Shown: piece after piece, positions 51,601-59,290 of the stretch
Position numbering within the stretch: the stretch's first letter is position 1
Layout: every line of letters starts with the position of its first letter
Origin: Prosthecobacter sp.
GTDB taxonomy: Bacteria > Verrucomicrobiota > Verrucomicrobiia > Verrucomicrobiales > Verrucomicrobiaceae
DNA: 64,000 nucleotides
Assembly (NCBI GenBank): GCA_019186985.1
Contig: JABARQ010000027.1
Span: 16,291-80,290, forward strand
Direction: 5' to 3'
Program-made: the position numbers and the translations under genes
The notes under the pieces: model-generated
What the model saw: only the letters and a program-made list of their open reading frames with translations
What the model was told of the DNA's origin: nothing
The model's database searches: none

Positions 51601-52384
51601 GGGTCGGTTCGTCGGTGGAGGGTTCGGTCTTCAGGCTGCCAAAGGTCAGAATCTCATTCAGGCGGTTGCGCAGCTCCTCAGGCTCCATGTCATGCTCAAG
51701 CCGGCCCCGGTAGGCGATCGACAAGGCGCCGCTTTCCTCGCTGACGATCAGGGCGATGGCGTCCGTCTCCTCCGTCACGCCCATGGCCGCCCGGTGCCGC
51801 AGGCCGATGGCGCGGTCACGGACCTCCTTCTGGCTCACCGGGAAAACGCAGCCCGCCGCCTGGATGCGCCCCTGGTCGATGATCATGCCGCCGTCATGCA
51901 GGGCCGTCTTGGGATGGAAGATCGTCGTGATCAGCTCCACGCTCATCACCGCATCCACCTCCACGCCGGTCTCGACAAACTGCTTCAGGTCAATGCCGCG
52001 CTTCAGCGCAAACAAAGCGCCGCATCGCCGTGCGGACAGCTTCTGCATCGCCTCCAGCAGCACGTCAAGCGACTCCGGGTCCGGCCGGTTGAAGGAGAAC
52101 ATCCGGTGGCTTCCCAGCTCGGCCAGCACACGGCGCAGCTCCGGCTGAAACAGCACCACCAGCGCCACCGCCAGGAAGACGGAGATGCGCTGGAGCAGCC
52201 AGCTGATCACCTCCAGCTCCAGCAGCTGGGAGATCAGCGCCAGGCCGAGAAGCAGCGTCAGCAGCCCCGTCAGGATGCGCGCCCCGCGCGTGCCTCGGAA
52301 GAAGAGGTAACCAAGATAGGCCAGCACGGCGAGGATGATGATCTCCACGCCATCGCGCCAGTGCTCTGTGACGAAGTCCCACAT
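51581..52384 (-). CDS. cdaA: Diadenylate cyclase CdaA
   Basis: CdaA makes the second messenger c-di-AMP from two ATP. The 267-residue protein has three N-terminal membrane helices (IIILAVLAYLGYLFF, LTGLLTLLLGLALISQLL, ISWLLQRISVFLAVALVVLF) and a DAC domain with the active-site motifs DGGMII and GLRHRAAMGVTE and SEESGALSIAYRG. c-di-AMP controls potassium and cell-wall homeostasis in many bacteria. The 3' end overlaps the CdaR-like stub. glmM is not adjacent. The start ATG 52384 is supported by the helix that follows (MWDFVTEHWRDGVEIIILAV). Confidence 0.95.
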   Translation of the reverse strand: MWDFVTEHWRDGVEIIILAVLAYLGYLFFRGTRGARILTGLLTLLLGLALISQLLELEVISWLLQRISVFLAVALVVLFQPELRRVLAELGSHRMFSFNRPDPESLDVLLEAMQKLSARRCGALFALKRGIDLKQFVETGVEVDAVMSVELITTIFHPKTALHDGGMIIDQGRIQAAGCVFPVSQKEVRDRAIGLRHRAAMGVTEETDAIALIVSEESGALSIAYRGRLEHDMEPEELRNRLNEILTFGSLKTEPSTDEPTRELGAV

Positions 52385-52564
52385 AGGCAGATGCTCCCCT
52401 CGCCGAACGACGGCCCAGGCGCAAGGCTTTCCTCAAGGTCAGCCGGCCGGCCTAACCACTCCCGACCCGGAGGTTTCATTTGCCCGGCCGCCCGGCAGCG
52501 CAAGAGTGCAGGCCCGTGATTCGTTAGGAGACGCCCTGACACACCAAGCCTCGATCCCTTCCCC

Positions 52565-53845
52565 ATGACCCATCGCACCACCCTCCTCCTTGGCGGCACG
52601 CTGCTCGCAGCAGCCAGCCTTTCCGCCCAGACCGCCGCCCCTGCCGAATGGGCGAAGTTCCGCGGCCCCAACAACGACGGCACCGCCCCCGTCGTGAAGG
52701 TCAGCAACTGGAAAAGCACCAAGCTCAAGAAGCTGTGGAAGACCGACACCCCGGCCGGCTTCAGCTCCTTCGCCGTCGCCGGCGCCCGCGCCTTCACCAT
52801 CATCACCGGCGAAACCGACGGCAACACCGGCGAGGTCCTCGTCAGCCTCGACGTCAAGACCGGCAAGGAGCAGTGGCGCAAGCCTCTCACCGTCATCGGC
52901 AAGTACGACGGCGGCGGCGACGCCGGCACCAACGACAACAAGGGCGGCGACGGCCCCCGCTCCACCCCGGTCGTCGATGGTGACAAGGTCTATGCCATCG
53001 ACGCCAACCTTGGTGTGTTCTGCTTCGAAGCCGCCACCGGCAAGCCCGTGTGGAGCCACGACGTGATGAAGGAAAACGCCGGCGTCCAGATCAAGTGGCA
53101 GAACGCCGCCTCCCCGGTCATCGACGGCAATGTCCTCATGATGTGCGGCGGCGGCTCCGGCCAGGCCCTGCTCGGCCTCGACAAGAACACCGGCAAGGTC
53201 CTGTGGAAGGGCGAGGACGACAAGATGACCCACGCCACTCCTGTGCTCGCCGACATCCATGGCGTCCACCAGTGCATCTTCTTCACCCAGACCGGCCTCG
53301 TCGCCGTGACACCCGCCGACGGCAAGGTCCTGTGGCGCGCCCCCTTCCCCTTCAAGGTCTCCACCGCCGCAAGCCCGGTTGTCTATGAAGACATCGTCTA
53401 CTGCTCCGCCGGCTACGGCGTCGGCGCCGGCGCCTTCAAGATCAGCAAGAGCGGCTCCGGCCTCAGCGCCGAGCAGATCTGGCGTCGTGAAAACGAGTGC
53501 TTCAACCACTGGAGCACCCCGGTCGTCAAGGACGGCTACCTCTACGGCATGTTCAGCTTCAAGGAATACGGCGCCGGCCCCCTCGCCTGCGTCGACATCA
53601 AGACCGGCAAGGACATGTGGAAGGAAGGCGGCTTCGGCCCCGGCCAGGTCATCCTGAGCGGCGACAAGGTCATCGCCCTCAGTGACAAGGGCGAGGTCGT
53701 CATCGTCGAGGCCAGCCCGGAAAAATACAACGAACTGAAGCGCGACGACGTGCTCGACGGCAAGGTCTGGAGCTATCCCGTCCTCGCCTACAACCGCCTC
53801 TTCGCCCGCAGCACCGTCGAAGGCGTCTGCCTCGAGTTCCAGTGA
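52565..53845 (+). CDS. Secreted PQQ-like beta-propeller protein
   Basis: A 426-residue protein with a signal peptide (MTHRTTLLLGGTLLAAASLSAQ) and an eight-bladed PQQ-like propeller; blades are signalled by LVSLDVKTGKEQWRK, VFCFEAATGKPVWSH, LLGLDKNTGKVLWKG, VAVTPADGKVLWRA, LACVDIKTGKDMWKE. It opens with WAKFRGPNNDGTAP, a start shared with many planctomycete/verrucomicrobial outer-membrane-protein-assembly-like propellers. No calcium-PQQ motif of an alcohol dehydrogenase is seen, so PQQ binding is doubtful. Related by fold to the C-terminal half of the kelch-PQQ protein at 49182. It ends with a terminator. Confidence 0.88.
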   Translation: MTHRTTLLLGGTLLAAASLSAQTAAPAEWAKFRGPNNDGTAPVVKVSNWKSTKLKKLWKTDTPAGFSSFAVAGARAFTIITGETDGNTGEVLVSLDVKTGKEQWRKPLTVIGKYDGGGDAGTNDNKGGDGPRSTPVVDGDKVYAIDANLGVFCFEAATGKPVWSHDVMKENAGVQIKWQNAASPVIDGNVLMMCGGGSGQALLGLDKNTGKVLWKGEDDKMTHATPVLADIHGVHQCIFFTQTGLVAVTPADGKVLWRAPFPFKVSTAASPVVYEDIVYCSAGYGVGAGAFKISKSGSGLSAEQIWRRENECFNHWSTPVVKDGYLYGMFSFKEYGAGPLACVDIKTGKDMWKEGGFGPGQVILSGDKVIALSDKGEVVIVEASPEKYNELKRDDVLDGKVWSYPVLAYNRLFARSTVEGVCLEFQ

Positions 53846-54220
53846 TGCAGAGCTGTCGGCCAAGGCCGGTCATCCCCTCACCCTCAAGGCCCGGAGCCAG
53901 CGCTCCGGGCCTTTTTGTGCACGGCGGGAAAAGCCAGGCCCACACATCGATCAGCGCGGGGCGCAGAGTTCAAACTCCGCAGCAAGAGGGTGCGTCCACA
54001 CCCCTTCGAAACCATCCCTCCACCTGCCTCAATCGATGAAGTGACCGAAGACCACGAAGGAAGCGACGACTGGAGCCGGTCGTAACCTGTGCTCAAGCCA
54101 GCCGCGGATTTGGAAATCCGCGCTCCTCCGCAGCAAAGCCTCAGCTCAACCCCAGGCCTGCCGCTCACTCTGCCCACCGGCCCCTGGCGTATGAAACAGC
54201 AGGGCCAGACAACGTGCCCT
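53846..54220. repeat. Intergenic region with GCGGA..TCCGC palindromes
   Basis: After the terminator the region holds two palindromes: GCAGAGTTCAAACTCCGC (53963-53980; one mismatch) and CGCGGATTTGGAAATCCGCG (54103-54122; perfect 9-bp arms). Both share GCnGAnTT/AAnTCCGC. A related third sequence lies at 58696-58724. No protein gene is evident. These are probably dispersed intergenic repeats. Confidence 0.65.
53886..53916 (+). terminator. Rho-independent terminator after the PQQ-like gene
   Basis: A 12-bp perfect inverted repeat, aaggcccggagc (53886-53897) and gctccgggcctt (53902-53913), with a 4-base loop and the run CTTTTTG. It begins 40 bases after the stop. Confidence 0.9.
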
Positions 54221-55156
54221 TCATCTGGGGGAAGGCGTGGAGGAAGCACTGGGCTCCGGCAGGTTCTGAAGGCCTTTCTTGGCAGCAGTGACCAGCTCAA
54301 AAAGCGGGTTGTTCAAGACGATGTCTTTCAGGAAGGGCCGGCTGGCGGGATGGGTGGACGAGCCGATGCCCTCGATGATCTGCGGACGCTGAGGGGCATC
54401 CGGCGGCAGGGACTCATAGATATCGACCAGCCCTGACATGGCAGCCTTGTCTCCGATTTTCGACAGGCTGGTGATCGCACGGCCTGTCACATCCTCCCCG
54501 AGGGACGGTTTTCCGGCAAGGTCAACCAGACCGGGGACCGCATGGGGGTTGGTGATGGAACCAAGCACGTCGAGAACACGCCGCCGTTCCGGGCTTCCCG
54601 GCTTGGCGGAGGCATGAATCTCCGCGAGGTGCTGGATGGTGTCCGGGGTTGCCGCCCGGCCCAGCGTGCGCGCCAGCGCAGCCGTCACATCAGCGTCGCC
54701 GGACAGGGAGATGAGCTGGGTGATCATCTCAAGGGAAGCCTCACCCTGCAGCAGGTCGAGCGCCTCGAGCAGCACTGCACGGCGGGCCGGATCCTTCTCC
54801 GTCAAAAGGATTTCAGCCCAGACACGAAGGTCGGTCTCTGAGTTGGACAAAATCATGTCACGCGCAACGGCGCGGGCGGCCTCAAAGTCCGTGGCCCGCA
54901 GGAATCTCTCACGCAGGCTGCCGGCCACTGCAGATCCGGCTGGCGACGAAGGGCCCGTGACGTGAATCAACCCAGGCCTTGGTTGGAAGGCCTGAGTCTT
55001 CACAGGGTCAGTCAACGCACTCTCGGACACATTGTGTTCACCGGCCAGCCAGCCCCCCACAAGGACGGCGGCGGCGATGCCTGCCATGACCCAGCCAGCC
55101 ATCACCAGACGACGGCCCGTGACAGAAGCCAGTGAGGAGACGGCAAGAGAACTCAT
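54221..55156 (-). CDS. Membrane-anchored HEAT-like repeat protein
   Basis: 311 residues from ATG 55156 (MSSLAVSSLASVTGRRLVMAGWVMAGIAAAVLVGGWLAG), a single N-terminal membrane helix. The rest is about five alpha-helical HEAT/ARM-like repeats: EMITQLISLSGDADVTAALARTLGRAATPDTIQHLAEIH, VLDVLGSITNPHAVPGLVDLAG, AITSLSKIGDKAAMSGLVDIYESL. The C-terminal end is Ser/Pro-rich. Such proteins act as scaffolds. It is the last of two genes on this strand; the start lies 42 bases after the stop of the PPC-repeat protein (55198), so they may be an operon. Confidence 0.75.
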   Translation of the reverse strand: MSSLAVSSLASVTGRRLVMAGWVMAGIAAAVLVGGWLAGEHNVSESALTDPVKTQAFQPRPGLIHVTGPSSPAGSAVAGSLRERFLRATDFEAARAVARDMILSNSETDLRVWAEILLTEKDPARRAVLLEALDLLQGEASLEMITQLISLSGDADVTAALARTLGRAATPDTIQHLAEIHASAKPGSPERRRVLDVLGSITNPHAVPGLVDLAGKPSLGEDVTGRAITSLSKIGDKAAMSGLVDIYESLPPDAPQRPQIIEGIGSSTHPASRPFLKDIVLNNPLFELVTAAKKGLQNLPEPSASSTPSPR

Positions 55157-55197
55157 GGCAGGAGAATGCGGCAAAGTGGAGATGCGCCCCGACACCT

Positions 55198-57147
55198 TCA
55201 GGGAACGACTTCCATAAACAGCCGGTAGTTCCCCGTAACACTGCCGGTGGCTCCGCTGACCCGAAGGTAGTAGGTGCCGGCGGGCAGGCTCCGCTCGATC
55301 AGGAACTGGCCTCCACCACCGCTGTCGTTATCACCTGCGAGCACTCCATACGCCTGGTTGAACAAGAGTCCGTAGGTGTCTGGGTAGCTGCCATTGTAAC
55401 CGAAAGTGCGGATCCGCAGCTTCCTCGGCGCGTTGAGGGTGAACCGGAAGTAGTCCATGTCCCCTCCATAGTTCAGCCCCCTCCAAATGGTGATCGAGGA
55501 AGGCTCAAACGGGGAAAGCACGTTGGCTGAATCAAAGGTGTTTCCAGCATCATCGTAATTTGCGGCGCTCCTGCCCTGGATGACATAGGTGCTGAGACTC
55601 CGGCTGGGGTCATTGCTGGCAATCGAAATCGTCGCCGGATTGACTCCACCTCCCGTGGCACTCGGCAGATATCGAACCATAAAGCTGGCAATCCCTCCCG
55701 GGGCGATGGTGGCGGGAGGCTGCGAGATGATGCGGAACTCCGAGGCAAAGGATCCGGTGATCGTAACAGCGGGACTGCCGGTGAGACTTAGTGCAGCGCC
55801 ACCCGTGTTTCGAATTTGAAACGTGCGGTCCATGTAACCACCCAGGAACGGCACCTGGCCAAAGTCGGTGAAGTCCGTGAACGAAGGAGAAGCATCACCA
55901 TTGGCGATCTCCACGTTGTTCCCGAAGACGCGGATGGCCTGCGGGTTGGCTGAAGCACTGCCACTGAGCACGAGCTGATAGGCACCGCTGATGGCCGTCA
56001 GATTGTAATGCCGGACACGCACATAATAGGTTCCGGCGCTCAACTGCCTCGCGATGTAAAAGTTCCTGCTGCCGTTCGCGTCGTCATTCGAGGCCAGCAC
56101 AGTGCCGCCGGCGTCCATCAGGTCGCCAAAGGTGTCCGTGCTTCCGGTGGTGCTCGCGGTGAAGTTCTGGGCGCTCGTGACCGCAAACCGGAAATAATCA
56201 AGGTCGCCGGCGAAATGAATCGCTCCGCCGGTCGTGCTCGGCACGCTGACGAGCGTTGCATTGGAGGCGCTGTTGCCATGATCATCCGCAACGGGCGTTG
56301 GTGTCGGCGCTGGCGTCGAAGAACCGCTGCCGCTGAGCATGAGCTGGTAGCCGCCGCTGGAGGCTGCGCCGCTGTAATGCCTGACACGCACATAATAGGT
56401 TCCGGCGCTCAACTGCCTCGCGATGTAAAAGTTCGTGCTGCCGTTCGCGTCGTCATTCGAGGCCAGCACAGTGCCGCCGGCGTCCATCAGGTCGCCAAAG
56501 GTGTCCGTAGTTCCCGTGGTGCTCGCGGTGATGTTCTGGGTGCTCGTGACCGCAAACCGGAAATAATCCAGGTCGCCGGCGAAATGAATCGCTCCGCCGG
56601 TCGTGCTCGGCACGCTGACGAGCGTTGCATTGGAGGCGCTGTTGCCATGATCATCCGCAACGGGCGTTGGTGTCGGCGCTGGCGTCGAAGAACCGCTGCC
56701 GCTGAGCATGAGCTGGTAGCCGCCGCTGGAGGCTGCGCCGCTGTAATGCCTGACACGCACATAATAGGTTCCGGCGCTCAACTGCCTCGCGATGTAAAAG
56801 TTCGTGCTGCCGTTCGCGTCGTCATTCGAGGCCAGCACAGTGCCGCCGGCGTCCATCAGGTCGCCAAAGGTGTCCGTAGTTCCCGTGGTGCTCGCGGTGA
56901 TGTTCTGGAAACTCGTGATCGTGAACCGGAAATAATCAAGGTCGCCGGCGAAATGAATCGCTCCGCCGGTCGTGCTCGGCACGCCGACAGCAGTCGCCGT
57001 GGAGAGAGTGTTGCCATGATCATTGGCGCTGGCGGCAACTGTTCCGAACAGAAGAAGCCCCAGAGCAATAAGAGCTGGCGGGCGGCCCTTCAGCCAGTGG
57101 CGCTTGCCCTGACGGGGCGCAGGTTTTTCAACGGCATTAAAATCCAT
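55198..57147 (-). CDS. Secreted protein with near-identical PPC-like repeats
   Basis: 649 residues from ATG 57147. A long charged n-region (EKPAPRQGKRHWLKGRPP) precedes the hydrophobic core ALIALGLLLFGTVAASA; ATG 57192 in frame is an alternative. The mature chain has three near-identical ~123-residue modules with DLDYFRFxxTSxQN, GDLMDAGGTVLASNDDANGS and IARQLSAGTYYVRVRHY, like the bacterial pre-peptidase C-terminal (PPC) domain. A choice-of-anchor-D-like domain follows (FGQVPFLGGYMDRTFQIRNTGG), then a fourth, diverged PPC module (DMDYFRFTLN, ERSLPAGTYYLRVSG). PPC domains usually accompany secreted proteases; none is attached here. Confidence 0.85.
   Translation of the reverse strand: MDFNAVEKPAPRQGKRHWLKGRPPALIALGLLLFGTVAASANDHGNTLSTATAVGVPSTTGGAIHFAGDLDYFRFTITSFQNITASTTGTTDTFGDLMDAGGTVLASNDDANGSTNFYIARQLSAGTYYVRVRHYSGAASSGGYQLMLSGSGSSTPAPTPTPVADDHGNSASNATLVSVPSTTGGAIHFAGDLDYFRFAVTSTQNITASTTGTTDTFGDLMDAGGTVLASNDDANGSTNFYIARQLSAGTYYVRVRHYSGAASSGGYQLMLSGSGSSTPAPTPTPVADDHGNSASNATLVSVPSTTGGAIHFAGDLDYFRFAVTSAQNFTASTTGSTDTFGDLMDAGGTVLASNDDANGSRNFYIARQLSAGTYYVRVRHYNLTAISGAYQLVLSGSASANPQAIRVFGNNVEIANGDASPSFTDFTDFGQVPFLGGYMDRTFQIRNTGGAALSLTGSPAVTITGSFASEFRIISQPPATIAPGGIASFMVRYLPSATGGGVNPATISIASNDPSRSLSTYVIQGRSAANYDDAGNTFDSANVLSPFEPSSITIWRGLNYGGDMDYFRFTLNAPRKLRIRTFGYNGSYPDTYGLLFNQAYGVLAGDNDSGGGGQFLIERSLPAGTYYLRVSGATGSVTGNYRLFMEVVP
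56010..57022 (-). repeat. 369-bp tandem repeats inside the PPC-repeat gene
   Basis: The plus-strand text CACGCACATAATAGGTTCC occurs near 56017, 56386 and 56755, exactly 369 bp apart. The units are nearly identical over two full copies and a partial third of about 270 bp, each coding for 123 residues. Such high identity indicates recent duplication or ongoing gene conversion. Confidence 0.9.
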
Positions 57148-57166
57148 CGTCAACGCTGACGATGGA
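57143..57166 (-). promoter_or_regulatory. Perfect hairpin over the possible start codon of the PPC-repeat gene
   Basis: TCCATCGTCA (57143-57152) and TGACGATGGA (57157-57166) form a 10-bp perfect dyad with a 4-base loop. The ATG at 57147 lies inside one arm. If translation starts there the hairpin could hide the start codon; if it starts at 57192 the dyad is within the coding region. Confidence 0.4.
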
Positions 57167-57372
57167 CAGGCGCTTGAATCCAGGGAATGCATGAATGGGT
57201 TGGTGATGGTTCGGTGTTCTTGATGGCTCGCGTTTGAGCAAGGCCGAGCCGTTGGCTCATCGAACTCCTTTCGTCATGTCGGCAAAATGTCGGCAGTTCT
57301 ACCGACATGGCGCAGCGACGTGTGATTGCCGAAAGGCTTGCATCCAGGCCGTCTCCGGCCCTTTTTCATGCC

Positions 57373-58617
57373 ATGTTCCATCGTCCCCTTGCCATGCTCC
57401 TGCTGAGCTTCAGCATCCTGCCTGCCCAGGGTCCGAATCATGACACGCTCACGGGCAAGGTGATGTGCGGCTATCAGGGCTGGTTCTCTGCGCAGGGGGA
57501 TGGCATGGACATCGGCTGGCAGCATTACACGCGCCACGGTCATCAAACCGACACCGCCACCGTCGATCTCTGGCCGGATGTCAGCGAACTGGACAAGGAT
57601 GAAATCCACGACTCGCCGCTGCGCCTGCCCGACGGACGTCCCGCGCCTGTCTTCAGCTCCGCGAACCCGAAGAGCGTGCAGCGCCACTTTGACTGGATGC
57701 GCATCCACGGCATCGACGGGGTCTTCCTGCAGAGGTTCGGCAACGCCATCCGCTCCGACAAACACCGTTCCTTCACGGATCGCGTGTTGGAGAACGTGCG
57801 CGCCGCCTCGGCGAAAACAGGACGCACCTGGTCGCTGATGTACGACCTCAGCGGCCTGCGCCTGGGCGAGATCGAAAGCATCGTCATGCAGGACTGGAAA
57901 CGGCTGCGCAATGAACGCCATGTGCTCGAAGACCCGCATTACCTCCGCCATCAAGGCCGGCCGGTCGTCGCCGTGTGGGGCGTCGGCTTCAATGACGGGC
58001 GCGACTACACCCTTGATGAATGCGCGGAGCTGCTCCGTTTCCTGCGTGACAACCCCGAGTTTGGCGGAACCACGGTCATGGTCGGCGCGCCTTATGGCTG
58101 GCGTACGCTGGACCGCGATGCGCTCGACGATCCGAAGCTCCATGAAACGCTGGAACTGGCCGGCATCATCAGCCCCTGGGCCGTGGGCCGCTATGGCAGC
58201 CCAGAGGAAGCCGAACGCCAGATCGCACGGGTGCATGCCGAAGACGCCGCCTGGTGCCGGTCACGCGGCAAAAGCTATCTGCCCGTGATCTTCCCCGGCT
58301 TTAGCTGGGCGAACCTCTTGGCCAGCCGCGGCCAGGAAGCACGGCTGAATGCCTTCCCCAGGCTTGGCGGAAGGTTCCTGTGGTCCCAGGCCATGCAGCG
58401 TATCCGGCTTGGCTCGACCATGCTTTACATGGCGATGTTCGACGAGATGGACGAAGGCACCGCCATCTTCAAATGCACTGATGACGTGCCGGTGAGCCCC
58501 CAGGGCTTCCTCACCAATGAAGGGCTGCCCAAGGACCATTACCTCTGGCTCACCGGCGAGGTCGGCAGAGTGCTGCGCAAGGAAAAGCCAGTGCCGGCGG
58601 AACTACCGAAGCGATGA
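57373..58617 (+). CDS. Secreted GH71/99-like glycoside hydrolase domain protein
   Basis: 414 residues. ATG 57373 opens the signal peptide MFHRPLAMLLLSFSILPAQG. The mature start KVMCGYQGWFSAQGDGMDIGWQHY is the hallmark of a GH71/GH99-like TIM-barrel family found in Bacteroidota and Verrucomicrobiota; later blocks are VDLWPDVSELDKDEIH, MRIHGIDGVFLQRFG, YDLSGLRLGEIESIVMQDW, PVVAVWGVGFNDGRDYT and MLYMAMFDEMDEGTAIFK. GH99 enzymes are endo-alpha-mannosidases and GH71 alpha-1,3-glucanases; the catalytic glutamates cannot be assigned with confidence here. Stands alone; the leader shows no Shine-Dalgarno. Confidence 0.85.
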   Translation: MFHRPLAMLLLSFSILPAQGPNHDTLTGKVMCGYQGWFSAQGDGMDIGWQHYTRHGHQTDTATVDLWPDVSELDKDEIHDSPLRLPDGRPAPVFSSANPKSVQRHFDWMRIHGIDGVFLQRFGNAIRSDKHRSFTDRVLENVRAASAKTGRTWSLMYDLSGLRLGEIESIVMQDWKRLRNERHVLEDPHYLRHQGRPVVAVWGVGFNDGRDYTLDECAELLRFLRDNPEFGGTTVMVGAPYGWRTLDRDALDDPKLHETLELAGIISPWAVGRYGSPEEAERQIARVHAEDAAWCRSRGKSYLPVIFPGFSWANLLASRGQEARLNAFPRLGGRFLWSQAMQRIRLGSTMLYMAMFDEMDEGTAIFKCTDDVPVSPQGFLTNEGLPKDHYLWLTGEVGRVLRKEKPVPAELPKR

Positions 58618-58695
58618 GTGACCAGCCTCAGCCTTCCGGTCTCTTCATCTCCTGAAGCAGGCGGCGGGGATGTTTCAAAGGCACACGGCCGCCCA

Positions 58696-58724
58696 CCTTG
58701 CTGTGAAGTCGGAACTCCGGCGCT
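58696..58724 (+). repeat. Third copy of the dispersed palindromic repeat
   Basis: CTTGCTGTGAAGTCGGAACT and the following CCGGCGCTG (58696-58724) align with the reverse complement of 53952-53986 (CTTGCTGCGGAGTTTGAACT then CTGCGC...GCGCTG). Its palindrome is degraded. It lies between two convergent genes. Confidence 0.5.
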
Positions 58725-58728
58725 GGCG

Positions 58729-59136
58729 TCAGCCTTCCTGCTCCTGGTCCAGCCAGGCACGAAGCTGGCGCATCTGACGTTTGTCAGGCCGCGCCAAGGT
58801 TTCATGGGCACGCGGCGTTTCCAGCTCACGCTGACGGCGCAGTTCCGCCGCTTTCAGGATCCATTCTTCAGGTGTCAGGTTTTCACAAAACTCCGCCACC
58901 CGGGGCGCTCCCAGCCGCTGAGGCGGAAGCCCCCGCACCTTCAGCCGCAGGCGCAGGTCGCCCCTGACAACCTCCAGCACATCACCGGCTTTGAGGTCGC
59001 GGGACGGCTTGATCGCCTGCTCGCCCAGGGTGACATTCCCCTTCGTGCAGGCCTGAGAGGCCAGGCTGCGCGTCTTGAACACCCGCACATGATGCAGCCA
59101 CTTGTCGGCACGCAGAGTCGGCAGGAGAGCGGTCAT
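58729..59136 (-). CDS. S4-domain RNA-binding protein, Hsp15-like
   Basis: 135 residues. The S4 RNA-binding domain spans about 8-70 (LRADKWLHHVRVFKTRSLASQACTKGNVTLGEQAIKPSRDLKAGDVLEVV), followed by a charged helical tail (RRQRELETPRAHETLARPDKRQMRQLRAWLDQEQEG). This matches Hsp15/HslR, which binds free 50S subunits carrying nascent chains after heat stress; the C-terminal basic helix is characteristic. No heat-shock promoter was identified. The gene is isolated between two plus-strand genes. Confidence 0.9.
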   Translation of the reverse strand: MTALLPTLRADKWLHHVRVFKTRSLASQACTKGNVTLGEQAIKPSRDLKAGDVLEVVRGDLRLRLKVRGLPPQRLGAPRVAEFCENLTPEEWILKAAELRRQRELETPRAHETLARPDKRQMRQLRAWLDQEQEG

Positions 59137-59290
59137 TGGAGATTCAGAAAGGTGTGTGTCTTAGCTGAAAACCGTCCCCGGCGTCAAAGGTCAAGACGGC
59201 TGCGGCGTTACTTCGCCCGACAGCTTCCAATCCAGCGGTTGCCCGTTCGTCCTGCCAGTGCTCTGAATTCTGACACCGCGCCCCATTCTC

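Noticed and set aside
56010..57022. CRISPR array
   Set aside because: The repeat is 369 bp, codes for protein and has no spacers.
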